Below are positions 50,605 through 57,714 of a DNA stretch of 57,714 nt, piece by piece. How positions within the stretch are numbered: the first letter of the stretch is position 1; the number at the start of each line of letters is the position of its first letter. A model generated the notes under the pieces. It was not told the origin of the DNA and made no database searches. It saw only the letters and a list, made by a program, of their open reading frames with translations. Origin of the DNA: an uncultured Rubrobacteraceae bacterium (GTDB lineage Bacteria; Actinomycetota; Rubrobacteria; Rubrobacterales; Rubrobacteraceae); NCBI GenBank assembly GCA_902806095.1, contig CADCVF010000084.1, positions 1 to 57,714 on the forward strand, given 5' to 3'. The position numbers and the translations under genes were made by a program.

Positions 50605-50720
50605 CGGCGTGGTGATGTGGAGCTCGGGTTTTATAGGAGCCAAGCTTGGCACGCAAGAGGCGAGCACGCCTACGTTCGTGGCCTGGAAGTTCCTCTTCGC
50701 CGCGAGCTTGCTACTCGGAG
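50605..50720 (+). pseudogene. EamA (DMT) transporter fragment, left part
   Basis: VVMWSSGFIGAKLGTQEAST, PTFVAWKFLFAASLLLG match the first two helices of EamA-family permeases (usual LLWSSGFIGAKLGL.... TFL..RFLLA). The sequence resumes on the far side of the transposon at 54380. Removing the transposon and one target copy restores LLLGAVFLLRRRW. Confidence 0.7.
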
Positions 50721-50902
50721 GAGACCTCGCCGTAATGTGTGGGACGCATGGGCCGACCAAGCCTGACGGCAAAAGCCGCGAACCGTAGCAGGCGTCGTGG
50801 CCGGTCTTGAGCTGGCGGCTATGCGTCCGTTGTGGCATTCTTCCCCTCCCGCGGTACCCACGGGGACGCAGGCGTGCGGCGCGGCGAGGGGGAATCTAGG
50901 GA

Positions 50903-52648
50903 TGGGCGAGAACGACCGCCGGAGGCGGATCGAGCCGGCCGACGAGTGGGAGCAGATCGAGCTCTTATGCGGGTGGCCCGAGCAGAGGGACTACGAGCTC
51001 ATCCGCCCGCTCGTTCTTTTCGGTTTCTCCGCCTCTGAACGCGCCTCGGAAACGGGCGCGGCGTCGGAGCGCACCCTCCAGCGCAGGGCGAGCCGCTTCG
51101 AGGCCGAGGGCATGGAGAGCCTCTTCGGCTCCGAGCACGCGCGCCGCAAGAAGCTGCCGCCGGCGATCCGACGCCTCGTAGTGGACCTGAAGGCGGAGTA
51201 CCCGCGCCTCAACCTGAACGAGATCGCCAACGCGTGCTACGTCCGCTTCGGGCGGCGCCCGGACCACAAGACCGTCCGGCGGGTCCTCGAGGAGGAACCC
51301 ATCCCGCTGCGGTTCGTGCGCCGCTTCCCGCCCTACCACGGGATCCCCGACCGCAGGGACGGCCGGGCGGCCGTGGTCGCGCTACACGCGGACGGCTGGA
51401 GCGCGAAGGACACCGCCGGCTACCTCCGGATCGGCACCTCCACCGTCTACCGGATCTTGAGGCGGTGGGCGGAGGAAGGACCTGCGGGGCTGGAGGACAA
51501 GCCCCACGGCAGACCGCCCGGCGTGCGCAAGGTGACGCTCAGGGCGATGGAGGCGATCCGCCGCTTCCAGCAAAACCCGAACCTCGGGGAGTTCAGGATC
51601 CACGCTGCCCTCGCCCAGATCGGCATACACCTGAGTCCCCGCACCTGCGGGCGCATCCTCGCGCTCAACCGCGACCTCTACGGCCTGGAGAAGCCCAAAG
51701 GCCCGGGCAAGGAGAAGAAGGAGATGTCCTTCGCGGCGCCGGAGGCACCAATACTGGAACGCGGACGTCCGCTACGTGGACAATGACCGCGTCGGGGGCA
51801 GGGCCTACGTCGTCTCGGTCATGGACAACCACAGCCGCTGCATCCTCGCCTGCGCCCTCACCCGAACCCAGGACCTCGCCTCGTACCTCTCGGTGCTGTA
51901 CGCGGCGGTGGAGCGCTACGGTTCGCCCGAGGCGCTCGTCACCGACGGAGGGGGGGTATTCCGGGCCAGGCAGGCAAGGGCCGTCTACGAGGCGCTCGGA
52001 ATAGCCAAGCACGAGATAGAGCGCGGGAGGCCCTGGCAAAACTACGTCGAGACGACCTTCAACGTGCAACGCCGTATGGCCGACTGGCACTTCGCGAGGG
52101 CCGAAGGGTGGCCCGAGCTTGAGCTAGCGCACGAGCGGTTCGTGGAGGACTACAACGCCCAGAGCCACTTCGCCACCGCGACCGCGACGGCGGCCGCTGC
52201 TCGCCGGGGGAGGTTCTGGGCTTCGCCTCGGGGGTGCGCCATCGCGAGGAGGAGCTCTCGCGCGCGTTCTTCTCGGCGCGCTTCGTGCGGGTGCGCGACG
52301 CCCTGGGCTACGCACGCTTCATGCACTGGAGGGTGTACGGCGAGGAAGCATTGGCGGGAAGGGAGGCGGCGTTGTGGCTCGCCGCGGAGAGCCTCACGCT
52401 GGAGCACGCGGGCGAGCCGCTCTCCCGCTACGACGTGCGCCTCGCGTCGGGCACCGGGGAGTTACGCTCCCTCGCCCGACCGAGGTTGTTCGGGTCGCGT
52501 CCGCCCGCAGCCTCGGCTGTTCGCCCTGGACGCACTCGGCGAGGCCGGATGGCTGAAGGCGCTGAAGCTGGAAGGGTACTCTCCCAGGTCGCCCCGGCGC
52601 CCGCAGTCCCTCCAGCAGGGCCTGTTTCCTTACGCGGAGGCGCTCTAG
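50903..52648 (+). pseudogene. HTH/rve (DDE) transposase, several frameshifts
   Basis: ATG within AGGGATGGGCG. Two HTH segments (LVLFGFSASERASETGAASE; DGWSAKDTAGYLRIGTSTVY) precede an integrase core: HQYWNADVRYVDND (first Asp), ALVTDGGGVFRARQ (second Asp) and RPWQNYVETTFNVQRRMADW (Glu). The frame shifts +1 near 51732, again near 52200 (to GEVLGFASGVRHREEELSRA) and again near 52500 (to PQPRLFALDALGEAGWLKAL). Three shifts make it a pseudogene rather than a programmed-frameshift gene. Probably the original transposase of the 39-bp-IR element. Confidence 0.75.
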
Positions 52649-52721
52649 CGATCCCTTCGCCCGGCGGACCCAACCGCCGCCCGCAGACCTTTGCCCGCGG
52701 TCTCGTGGCGACCGTGGCCTA

Positions 52722-53785
52722 AGTACTTCAAAGATATAATCGGGCAATGCCCCCATCACGTTACATTCGACTGACCGAGGAAGAAGACATCCGACTACGA
52801 GAGATCGAGCAGGCTCCTTACTTCAAAGCCAAAGTGCGCCTGCGCGCCAGGTTTTGCGCCTCTCGAATCGAGGATCGAACATGCAAACCATCTCTGCCTA
52901 TACCGGACGCTCCAGAGCGAGCGTCGCTCGTGACCTCGATCGCTTCAAAGAGCGAGGCTTGGAGGGTCTCTTCGACGGAACGGCTCCGGGCAACTCACCG
53001 CGTATAACCGCACAGATGAGAACCTTCATGGAAGGGAAGCTCTCCGAAGAGCGTACCTGGAACGCCACCCAACTGTCCGAGGTTCTTAGAGAGAGCTATG
53101 GAGTGGAGGTCACGCCGGAGGCTGTCCGCCAACATCTCGTCTCGATGGGCTACTCCTGCAAACGCACGCGCTACGTGCCCAACAAACCGCCTGAGCAGGA
53201 GCGAAAGGCAAGGGAAGAGTTGGAAGGGCTTAAAAAGGGGCGGCTGAGGGCGAGATCGTCCTGAAATACCTTGATGAGAGCGGCTTCTATTTGTGCCTGC
53301 CTCCCACGCACACCTGGACGCTAAAGGGTCAGCCTCACCAGCATCGGGTGAGGAACCGCTGGGGATCTGGGGGACGGATCAACCTCATCGGCACGCTCTG
53401 TCTGGAAGGGGAGGGCAAACGGTTGGAGTACTCTGTGATCGAGGGTTCGTGCCGCAGTGGGGAGGTCAAGGACTACCTGGATGCTCTGGCTGAGCAGGCG
53501 CAGCCAGAGGGCAAGCCTTGCGTGGTGGTTTTGGATAACGCGTCGTTTCACACCGCCGGGATGATTCGGGAGCGCGAGGGGGAGTGGGAGGCGAGGGGAT
53601 TGAGGTTGTACCGGCTGCCGGCCTACTGTCCGCACTTGAACCCCATTGAGGGAGTGTGGCGTAGGCTCAAGGGTTTTCTGATGCCCCGGCGCTTCTACGA
53701 TTCTGTAGCCGAGTTGAAGGCGGCTGTCCTGCACGCTCTGTGCCTACTGGGAGCCGTGGAGGTTCCATGTTCTCTTGGAGATACG
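52722..53785 (+). mobile_element. IS630-family element nested at the GNAT stop codon
   Basis: 1064 bp. Ends AGTACTTCAAAGA and, on the other strand, CGTATCTCCAAGA match at 9 of 13; TA is present at both borders (52720-52721 and 53786-53787), the IS630 target rule. Excising it with one TA restores the acetyltransferase end as FRKALNTY followed by TAG. Confidence 0.75.
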
Positions 53786-53788
53786 TAG
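52747..53788 (+). pseudogene. IS630-type transposase, two frame breaks
   Basis: First frame YIRLTEEEDIRLREIEQAPY; after a -1 shift at AGGTTTTG (~52850) the HTH continues VLRLSNRGSNMQTISAYTGR, SRASVARDLDRFKERGLEGL; after a second -1 shift at TTAAAAAGGGG (53228-53238) the DDE domain reads VLKYLDESGFYLCLP (Asp), CVVVLDNASFHTAGM (Asp) and HLNPIEGVWRRLKGF (Glu). The A5G4 site is of the kind used for programmed -1 frameshifting in some IS630 elements; the first break is less typical. Either a disabled copy or one with a split frame. Confidence 0.7.
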
Positions 53789-54258
53789 TACGTGTTCAAG
53801 GCCTTGCGGAACACGACCAGGTCGTCGCCCGCCGCCCAGTAGTCGCGGATGCGCGCCTCCTCCTCGTAGCCGCACTTGACGTAGAACGCGCGCGTGCGGT
53901 CGTATTGCGGCAACGCAGAGGTCTCGACCAGCAACAACCGCTGGCCGCGCGCCCGCAGGTCCTCCTCGACGCGCCGGAGCATCGCCGCCCCGCGCCCCTG
54001 TCCTTGCTGGGCGGGCCGCACGGCGATCATCGTGAGGTCCCAGACCCGATCGGTGGCGGGCTTGGGTTGGTAGTACGCGACCCCGAGCGGACCGCCCTCG
54101 TCGTCGATCACGCAGACGTGGCCGTCGTCCTCGTTGGCGTCGAAGTAGTCGGCCATCATGCCCTCCACGAACCAAGCGTCGTCGGCGGAGAACATCTCGG
54201 CCGCGACGACCAGGTCGACCACCGCAGCCGAATCCTCGGGTGTCGCCGGTCGGATCAA
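53788..54258 (-). CDS. GNAT-family N-acetyltransferase (passenger gene)
   Basis: About 156 native residues: MIRPATPEDSAAVVDLVVAA, WDLTMIAVRPAQQGQGRGAA (acetyl-CoA loop Q/RxxGxG/A), LLLVETSALPQYDRTRAFYV and KCGYEEEARIRDYWAAGDDL, VVFRKAL. The IS630 insertion removed the stop codon, so the frame now runs on to 53695 with 30 foreign residues; the catalytic domain is unaffected. Substrate unknown. Its place within the 39-bp inverted repeats makes it cargo of the transposon. Confidence 0.85.
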
Positions 54259-54379
54259 GGGGACCTCCAGTGGTGTCCGTTTACGAGGTTGATGTGCGTC
54301 TCCGCCGCCTAACCTGCTAGCTTACCAGCGCCGTCACCGCTGGTCGGCCCATGCGTCCCACACATTACGGCGAGGTTTC

Positions 54380-54526
54380 CTCGGAGCGGTTTTTCTGTTG
54401 CGGCGCAGATGGCCTGATCCGGGCGAGGTGGTCGTGCAGGGCGCCATCGGGTTCCTCTCCCAGGGCATCTACCTTAGCGGAGTCGTCGGGGCGGTCGAGT
54501 TCGGTGTCGGCGCCGGCACCACAGCA
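54380..54526 (+). pseudogene. EamA transporter fragment, right part
   Basis: LGAVFLLRRRWPDPGEVVVQ, GAIGFLSQGIYLSGVVGAVE, FGVGAGTTA continue the permease interrupted at 50720. After GTTA the match ends and arm-type integrase repeats begin, so the gene was already truncated at its 3' side by the island boundary. Confidence 0.7.
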
Positions 54527-54560
54527 AGAACAAAATGCTTGGCCACACCGCGGAGCCGCT

Positions 54561-54772
54561 TTACTGCAACCGTACTGCAACCGGACCAGTACGGACCGGG
54601 ACGTATCGGACCGACTAAGCTCAAGAGTAGTGCAAAACACCTGCAAACAAGCCCAAGTTCCGGACACACTGGAACGGGTTAGGATGTACTTCTTGGCTTT
54701 TGCACGGCGGAGGGCGTGGGTTCGAATCCCCTCGGCTCCACTTTTGAAATGTGCAGATTTGCAGGCTTAACG
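54561..54772 (+). repeat. Right attachment region of the tRNA-Ala island
   Basis: In order: TTACTGCAACCGTACTGCAA (tandem arm-type units), then the duplicated tRNA-Ala 3' end (54699-54744, one mismatch in the T-stem), then ATTTGCAGGCTTAACGT (54757-54773), a variant of the shared element. The tRNA fragment lacks its 5' half and is not a gene. Confidence 0.75.
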
Positions 54773-55345
54773 TGGAGAGAGCCTGAAGATCATTACTCGC
54801 AAGTGAAGCTGTTGGCAGCAGTACGGCAGCAGTAGAAGCCGAGAGAAACACAACGCGTATCCTTCGCACTTCTGCGGTCTGATAGCTCGCCTCATCGAAC
54901 CTGCCTCACAGAGATTTTCCTACAGCGTCTTGTAGCAGCATTGAACTATAGGACACCCTCGCCTTGCGGGATATACGGTTCCTGGCACGCTCCTAGGCAT
55001 CGCGATTATTCTAGAGCTGCCTAGTGAGCGCGACCGCGGGGTGCGGCGCGGGCCACAGGGCTCGAGCCACGGCGTGGCGTGCTGGTGATCGCTACGCTAC
55101 TGGGTAGCTTGCAGGGCTCGGCGTGGCGTCCTGAATGGCGTGTCGTGGTCGCAAAGGTTGGAGGCAGTGACCAGCGCGACCGTGAACTGTTCCGGATTGC
55201 TCTGCCCCTGACTATTACAACACGATTTCTGCGAAATTGAACTCCCGCTTTACGGAGTTCTCGGAACTTCGGGCATAAGAGTCCCCTAGGGGAAACCTGG
55301 CAGTAGGTGAAGATAGCCTACCCGCCCGTGCTGTAAGCTTGCGCC
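54773..55345. other. Gene-free stretch right of the tRNA-Ala island
   Basis: Only a tandem GGCAGCAGTACGGCAGCAGT (54814-54833), related to the arm repeats, and a short hairpin GAACTCC...GGAGTTC (55239-55260) are notable. No start with a ribosome site and no protein family is recognised. Just before the next gene, TAAGCT at 55333 is a possible -10. Confidence 0.45.
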
Positions 55346-56584
55346 ATGAACGAGGACGAGAACCCACAGAGGGACTCCCAGGCGAAACCGCAGGCACAAG
55401 CACAAGCGCACCCCGAAACGACACCCACGGACCCCGACGCGCCCACGCCAAGCAAGGATGCCGGGTGGGCGGGCGCCTCGCCAACCCAAGTGATGCGCAC
55501 GGTGGCCGTAGCCCTCTTGAGCGCGGCCGTGGTGCTTGGCGCGCTCTTCTTGCTCTGGCAGGTCAGGACCTTCGTCGGATGGTTCCTCATCGCCCTCTTC
55601 CTGGCTGCGGTGCTCAACCCGGCCGTAAACTGGCTCCAGCGCCGCCACAGGCTCATCAAGCGCCCCCTCGCCATAGGGCTCACCTACCTGGCTCTATTGG
55701 TTGCGCTGCTGTTGGTGGTGGGGATCTTCGTGCCCGTGCTGGTCGACCAGATAAACGGCTTCGTCAAGTTCGTCACCACCGCGGCCAACGCCCCCGAGGG
55801 TCCGACCCAATACGTCAAGGGACTCGCCAAGGATACCGGCCTTGGTGGGCTCTTCCAGAGGTTCAGCGACCAACTCGACGAGCTCAGGAAGCACCTGGGA
55901 GGGCTGCTCCAGAACCTCTTGTCCTCCAGCGGGCAGATAGCGGTTAGCGTCGCCGGGATGATCGCCGCGCTGGCTACCGTGCTGACGCTCACCTTCTTCC
56001 TGCTCCTCGGCAGCGAGCGGTATGTGAACGCGGGGGTTGGGCTCTTCCCCGAAAGACACCAGCCCCTCGTAAGGCGCCTCTTCTCCCGGTCGGCGGGGGC
56101 GGTCAGTGGCTACATCACGGGCAACCTCGCCATCAGCGTGATCTGCGGAGTGACCACCTTCGTCGTGCTGCTGCTACTCGGCATGCCCTACGCCGCCCCG
56201 CTGGCACTCCTGGTCGCCGTTCTGGACCTCATACCGCTGGTCGGCGCGACGCTTGGGGGGGCGCTGCTCGTCGTAGTGGGGCTGTTCGTGGAGCCGTGGA
56301 AGGCGGTGGTGCTGCTCGTCTACATCGTAGTCTACCAGCAGGCCGAAGGCAGCGTGCTGCAGCCGATCGTCTACAGCAAAGCCGTCCAGCTCAACGGGCT
56401 GGTGATCCTGATAGCGCTGCTTGTGGGAGGGCAACTGCTGGGCATCCCGGGCGCGTTGCTGGCCATCCCGGTGGCCGAGATCATCCGCATCGTGATAACC
56501 GAGCTACTTGCTTACAGGCGCACGGCACGAGAGGCGAACGAGCCCGCGGTTGCTACCTCGGCGCCGCCCACTAAGGCTGAGTGA
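55346..56584 (+). CDS. AI-2E family transporter (PerM-like permease)
   Basis: 412 residues: an N-terminal Gln/Pro-rich cytoplasmic stretch of ~45, then 7-8 membrane helices with the family's central hydrophilic loop (DTGLGGLFQRFSDQLDELRK) and LDLIPLVGATLGGALLVVVG, QQAEGSVLQPIVYSKAVQLN, the conserved P-x-x-G and N/Q motifs near the C-terminus. Members export AI-2 or act as Na+/H+ antiporters; substrate not deducible. ATG nearly touches TAAGCT with no ribosome site, again leaderless-like. Confidence 0.88.
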   Translation: MNEDENPQRDSQAKPQAQAQAHPETTPTDPDAPTPSKDAGWAGASPTQVMRTVAVALLSAAVVLGALFLLWQVRTFVGWFLIALFLAAVLNPAVNWLQRRHRLIKRPLAIGLTYLALLVALLLVVGIFVPVLVDQINGFVKFVTTAANAPEGPTQYVKGLAKDTGLGGLFQRFSDQLDELRKHLGGLLQNLLSSSGQIAVSVAGMIAALATVLTLTFFLLLGSERYVNAGVGLFPERHQPLVRRLFSRSAGAVSGYITGNLAISVICGVTTFVVLLLLGMPYAAPLALLVAVLDLIPLVGATLGGALLVVVGLFVEPWKAVVLLVYIVVYQQAEGSVLQPIVYSKAVQLNGLVILIALLVGGQLLGIPGALLAIPVAEIIRIVITELLAYRRTAREANEPAVATSAPPTKAE

Positions 56585-56669
56585 GACCGCTCTTCTGACC
56601 CCGGCTATTCAGCGAAGTGCGTGGAAAGGGGGTTCTCGGAAGTTCGGTGTGTCAGATCTCGGTCGTAAG

Positions 56670-57305
56670 CTACGCAGTTCCGGCGACGCCGGCTGTGCAG
56701 CGCACCATGCCCACCATGAGCTCTATCGCCTGCTCGTCGCTCAGGCCCTGCGTGCGCGTCATCGCGCGCCAGGTCTGGAAGTCGAGGGCGAGGCCTATGG
56801 CGCCAAGCCGCAACCGAGGGTGGGCTTCGGCAGATCCCCAGCCGGCGGCGAGGGTCTCCCCCATCCGTTCCCAGTGCGCGAAGATCGGCCCCATTATCTC
56901 GGCGTCCGTCTCCCGTGCCTCCGGGTCGCCGGCGTCGAGCGTCATCTCCTGATCGCGCAGTATGTTGGCCCACAACCCTTCCCTGCGGCGGAAGTAGGTG
57001 TAGAGCTCGCCCAAGGCCGCCCTCATGCGCTCCTCGGGGTCTGCGATCTCCTCCCACCGCCCCGGATCCGGCAGCGGGTTGTCGCTAAGCTCGAGCGAGG
57101 AGCAGGCCTTGCCCAGGGAGAGCTCGTCGGGGAAGTGGCTGTAGACGGTCGGCCGCGTCACGCCGGCCCTCTCGGCTATGGCGCTCCGGGTCGTCAGTGC
57201 GGGCCCGAGGATCTCGTGCAACTCCAGAGTCGCCCGGGCGATGCGTAGCCGGGTCTCCTCCTGGCGCTCGGCGCGCTTCTTGAGGTTGTACTTCCCGCGT
57301 TTCAT
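56670..57305 (-). CDS. TetR-family transcriptional regulator
   Basis: 211 residues. Basic N-terminus (MKRGKYNLKKRAERQEETRL), HTH LTTRSAIAERAGVTRPTVYS, HFPDELSLGKACSSL, and a helical ligand domain with YTYFRRREGLWANILRDQEM. It is divergent from the cupin gene; the 30-base palindrome between them is its likely operator, so it probably represses the cupin gene and itself. Confidence 0.88.
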   Translation of the reverse strand: MKRGKYNLKKRAERQEETRLRIARATLELHEILGPALTTRSAIAERAGVTRPTVYSHFPDELSLGKACSSLELSDNPLPDPGRWEEIADPEERMRAALGELYTYFRRREGLWANILRDQEMTLDAGDPEARETDAEIMGPIFAHWERMGETLAAGWGSAEAHPRLRLGAIGLALDFQTWRAMTRTQGLSDEQAIELMVGMVRCTAGVAGTA

Positions 57306-57382
57306 GGCCCGATTCTAAGGCTTTCCGGCAACAACTGTGGGTTCCCCCTTGACATCCGTCCCAACGAGGTGCATCATGCTGC

Positions 57383-57412
57383 CAATCATTTTACGTAATC
57401 GTAAAGTGATTG
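57383..57412. promoter_or_regulatory. 30-bp palindromic operator between tetR and the cupin gene
   Basis: CAATCATTTTACG-TAAT-CGTAAAGTGATTG: 13-base arms with one mismatch around a four-base centre. It lies about 30 bases before the cupin ribosome site AAAGGAGG and ~80 bases before the tetR start; TTGACA at 57350 may be a -35 with the operator covering the -10 to start region. Confidence 0.65.
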
Positions 57413-57442
57413 ATGGGGGTCGAGGGAAAGGAGGAAGGCGCG

Positions 57443-57714
57443 ATGTCGTCGAGAGAGGACCAGGCCCAGAAGGGGTCCACGGTCAACGGGGCAGCGGAAG
57501 AGGCCGAGAGCAGGATCTTCGCGCTCGACCCGGGAGAAGGCGAGGCGTGGTGGTGGATGGACGGGTTAGCCACCGTCAAGGCCACGGCCGAGCAGACCGG
57601 CGGGCGCTACACCTTGGTAGAGATACTCGTCCCGGAGTTCCCCATGGAAGAGAGTCTGCTGCACGTCCACCACTTCGAGGACGAGGGCTTCTACGTCCTC
57701 GAGGGGGAGATGAC
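57443..57714 (+). CDS. Cupin protein, partial (runs off the right edge)
   Basis: Ninety codons are visible from an ATG behind AAAGGAGG. After a polar start come RIFALDPGEGEAWWWMDGLA, TGGRYTLVEILVPEFPMEES and LLHVHHFEDEGFYVLEGEM, which is cupin motif 1 with its HxH and Glu ligands. Motif 2 is beyond the window. Similar in layout to the cupin at 29.6 kb. Probably controlled by the divergent TetR protein. Confidence 0.8.
   Translation, partial: MSSREDQAQKGSTVNGAAEEAESRIFALDPGEGEAWWWMDGLATVKATAEQTGGRYTLVEILVPEFPMEESLLHVHHFEDEGFYVLEGEM

Larger units (their letters stand above)
50721..54379 (+). mobile_element. 3.66-kb transposon, 39-bp inverted repeats, 7-bp target duplication
   Basis: IR-left 50721-50759 begins GAGACCTCGCCGTAATGTGT; IR-right 54341-54379 is its reverse complement with one mismatch (GAAACC). 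Weaker symmetry continues inwards for ~16 bases (TGACGGC in both). The flanking CTCGGAG occurs at 50714-50720 and again at 54380-54386. Inside: a decayed rve-type transposase, a GNAT acetyltransferase as passenger, and a nested IS630. The split EamA gene joins precisely when the element is removed. Confidence 0.8.
49672..54744 (+). mobile_element. Genomic island in tRNA-Ala, 5.1 kb, 46-bp direct repeats
   Basis: The tRNA 3' end (49672-49717) recurs at 54699-54744 with one mismatch. Between them are only broken genes and a transposon, and no integrase. The right repeat is again preceded by TTACTGCAACCGTACTGCAA (54561-54580), the arm-type units. Confidence 0.75.

Noticed and set aside
50228-50788. 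A functional cyclase gene
   Set aside because: The catalytic domain breaks off after LLSAGHG and continues as a transporter fragment and transposon end.
53695-54258. GNAT protein with a native 187-residue length
   Set aside because: The last ~30 residues are antisense IS630 sequence gained when the stop codon was lost.
54699-54744. A second tRNA-Ala gene
   Set aside because: 5' half is missing and the T-stem carries a mismatch; it is an attachment-site duplicate.

Overview
The window is high-GC chromosomal DNA that looks actinobacterial, most likely Rubrobacter-like. The grounds are a polyphosphate-dependent glucokinase, an acyl-CoA carboxylase with a small epsilon-like subunit, many GTG/TTG starts, several apparently leaderless genes, a long-form IspH, and DUF4349, DUF4260, DUF5654, DUF309 and DUF5612 proteins. 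No rRNA or taxonomic marker is present, so the genus is an inference.

Layout. 1-1.45 kb: a transposase remnant, ppgK and a second gene remnant. 1.6-6.2 kb: a complete sugar ABC importer of the YtfQRT-YjfF (galactofuranose/ribose) type. 6.5-11.7 kb: an AldA-like aldehyde dehydrogenase, a fused gluconate-dehydrogenase-subunit-3/GMC flavoprotein and a LarA-type racemase, together a plausible sugar or 2-hydroxyacid catabolic set. 12-28.7 kb is mostly core: tRNA-Val, a roadblock protein, IspH, a response regulator, a DHA2 exporter, leucine dehydrogenase, an ECF sigma/membrane-anchored partner pair, acyl-CoA carboxylase (beta, epsilon, alpha-BCCP), a degenerate RtcB-like protein and a bifunctional nuclease. 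A dispersed repeat family marks many of its gene borders.

28.8-45.3 kb is an accessory region anchored at tRNA-Ile(GAT). A perfect 48-bp copy of the tRNA 3' end recurs at 41.6 kb and a decayed copy at 45.25 kb, consistent with two islands accreted in tandem. Cargo includes TspO, cupin, FAD monooxygenase, an XRE/STAND-ATPase/TPR regulator, serine hydrolases, a TetR-DUF4260 pair and many truncated genes. No integrase gene was found. 45.4-49.2 kb is again ordinary: ACT/DUF5612, a Rieske protein with a large helical extension, a MerR-like coiled-coil protein, DUF309 and an FmdB zinc ribbon.

49.6-54.8 kb is a second island at tRNA-Ala(TGC), flanked by a 46-bp tRNA 3'-end repeat. Inside it the insertions are nested. 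A cyclase fragment is fused to an EamA transporter fragment. The EamA fragment is split by a 3.66-kb transposon with 39-bp inverted repeats and a 7-bp target duplication. That transposon carries a GNAT gene, which is itself interrupted at its stop codon by an IS630 element with a TA duplication. The window closes with an AI-2E family permease, a TetR regulator and a divergent, truncated cupin gene that share a 30-bp palindromic operator.

Three tRNA genes (Val, Ile, Ala) are each followed at a similar distance by a common TTTGCAGGTAAAACGT-like element and then short repeats of the type GTGCAGCAAC or GTACTGCAACC. This looks like the footprint of one integrase family acting at different tRNAs and is the most distinctive recurring pattern here.
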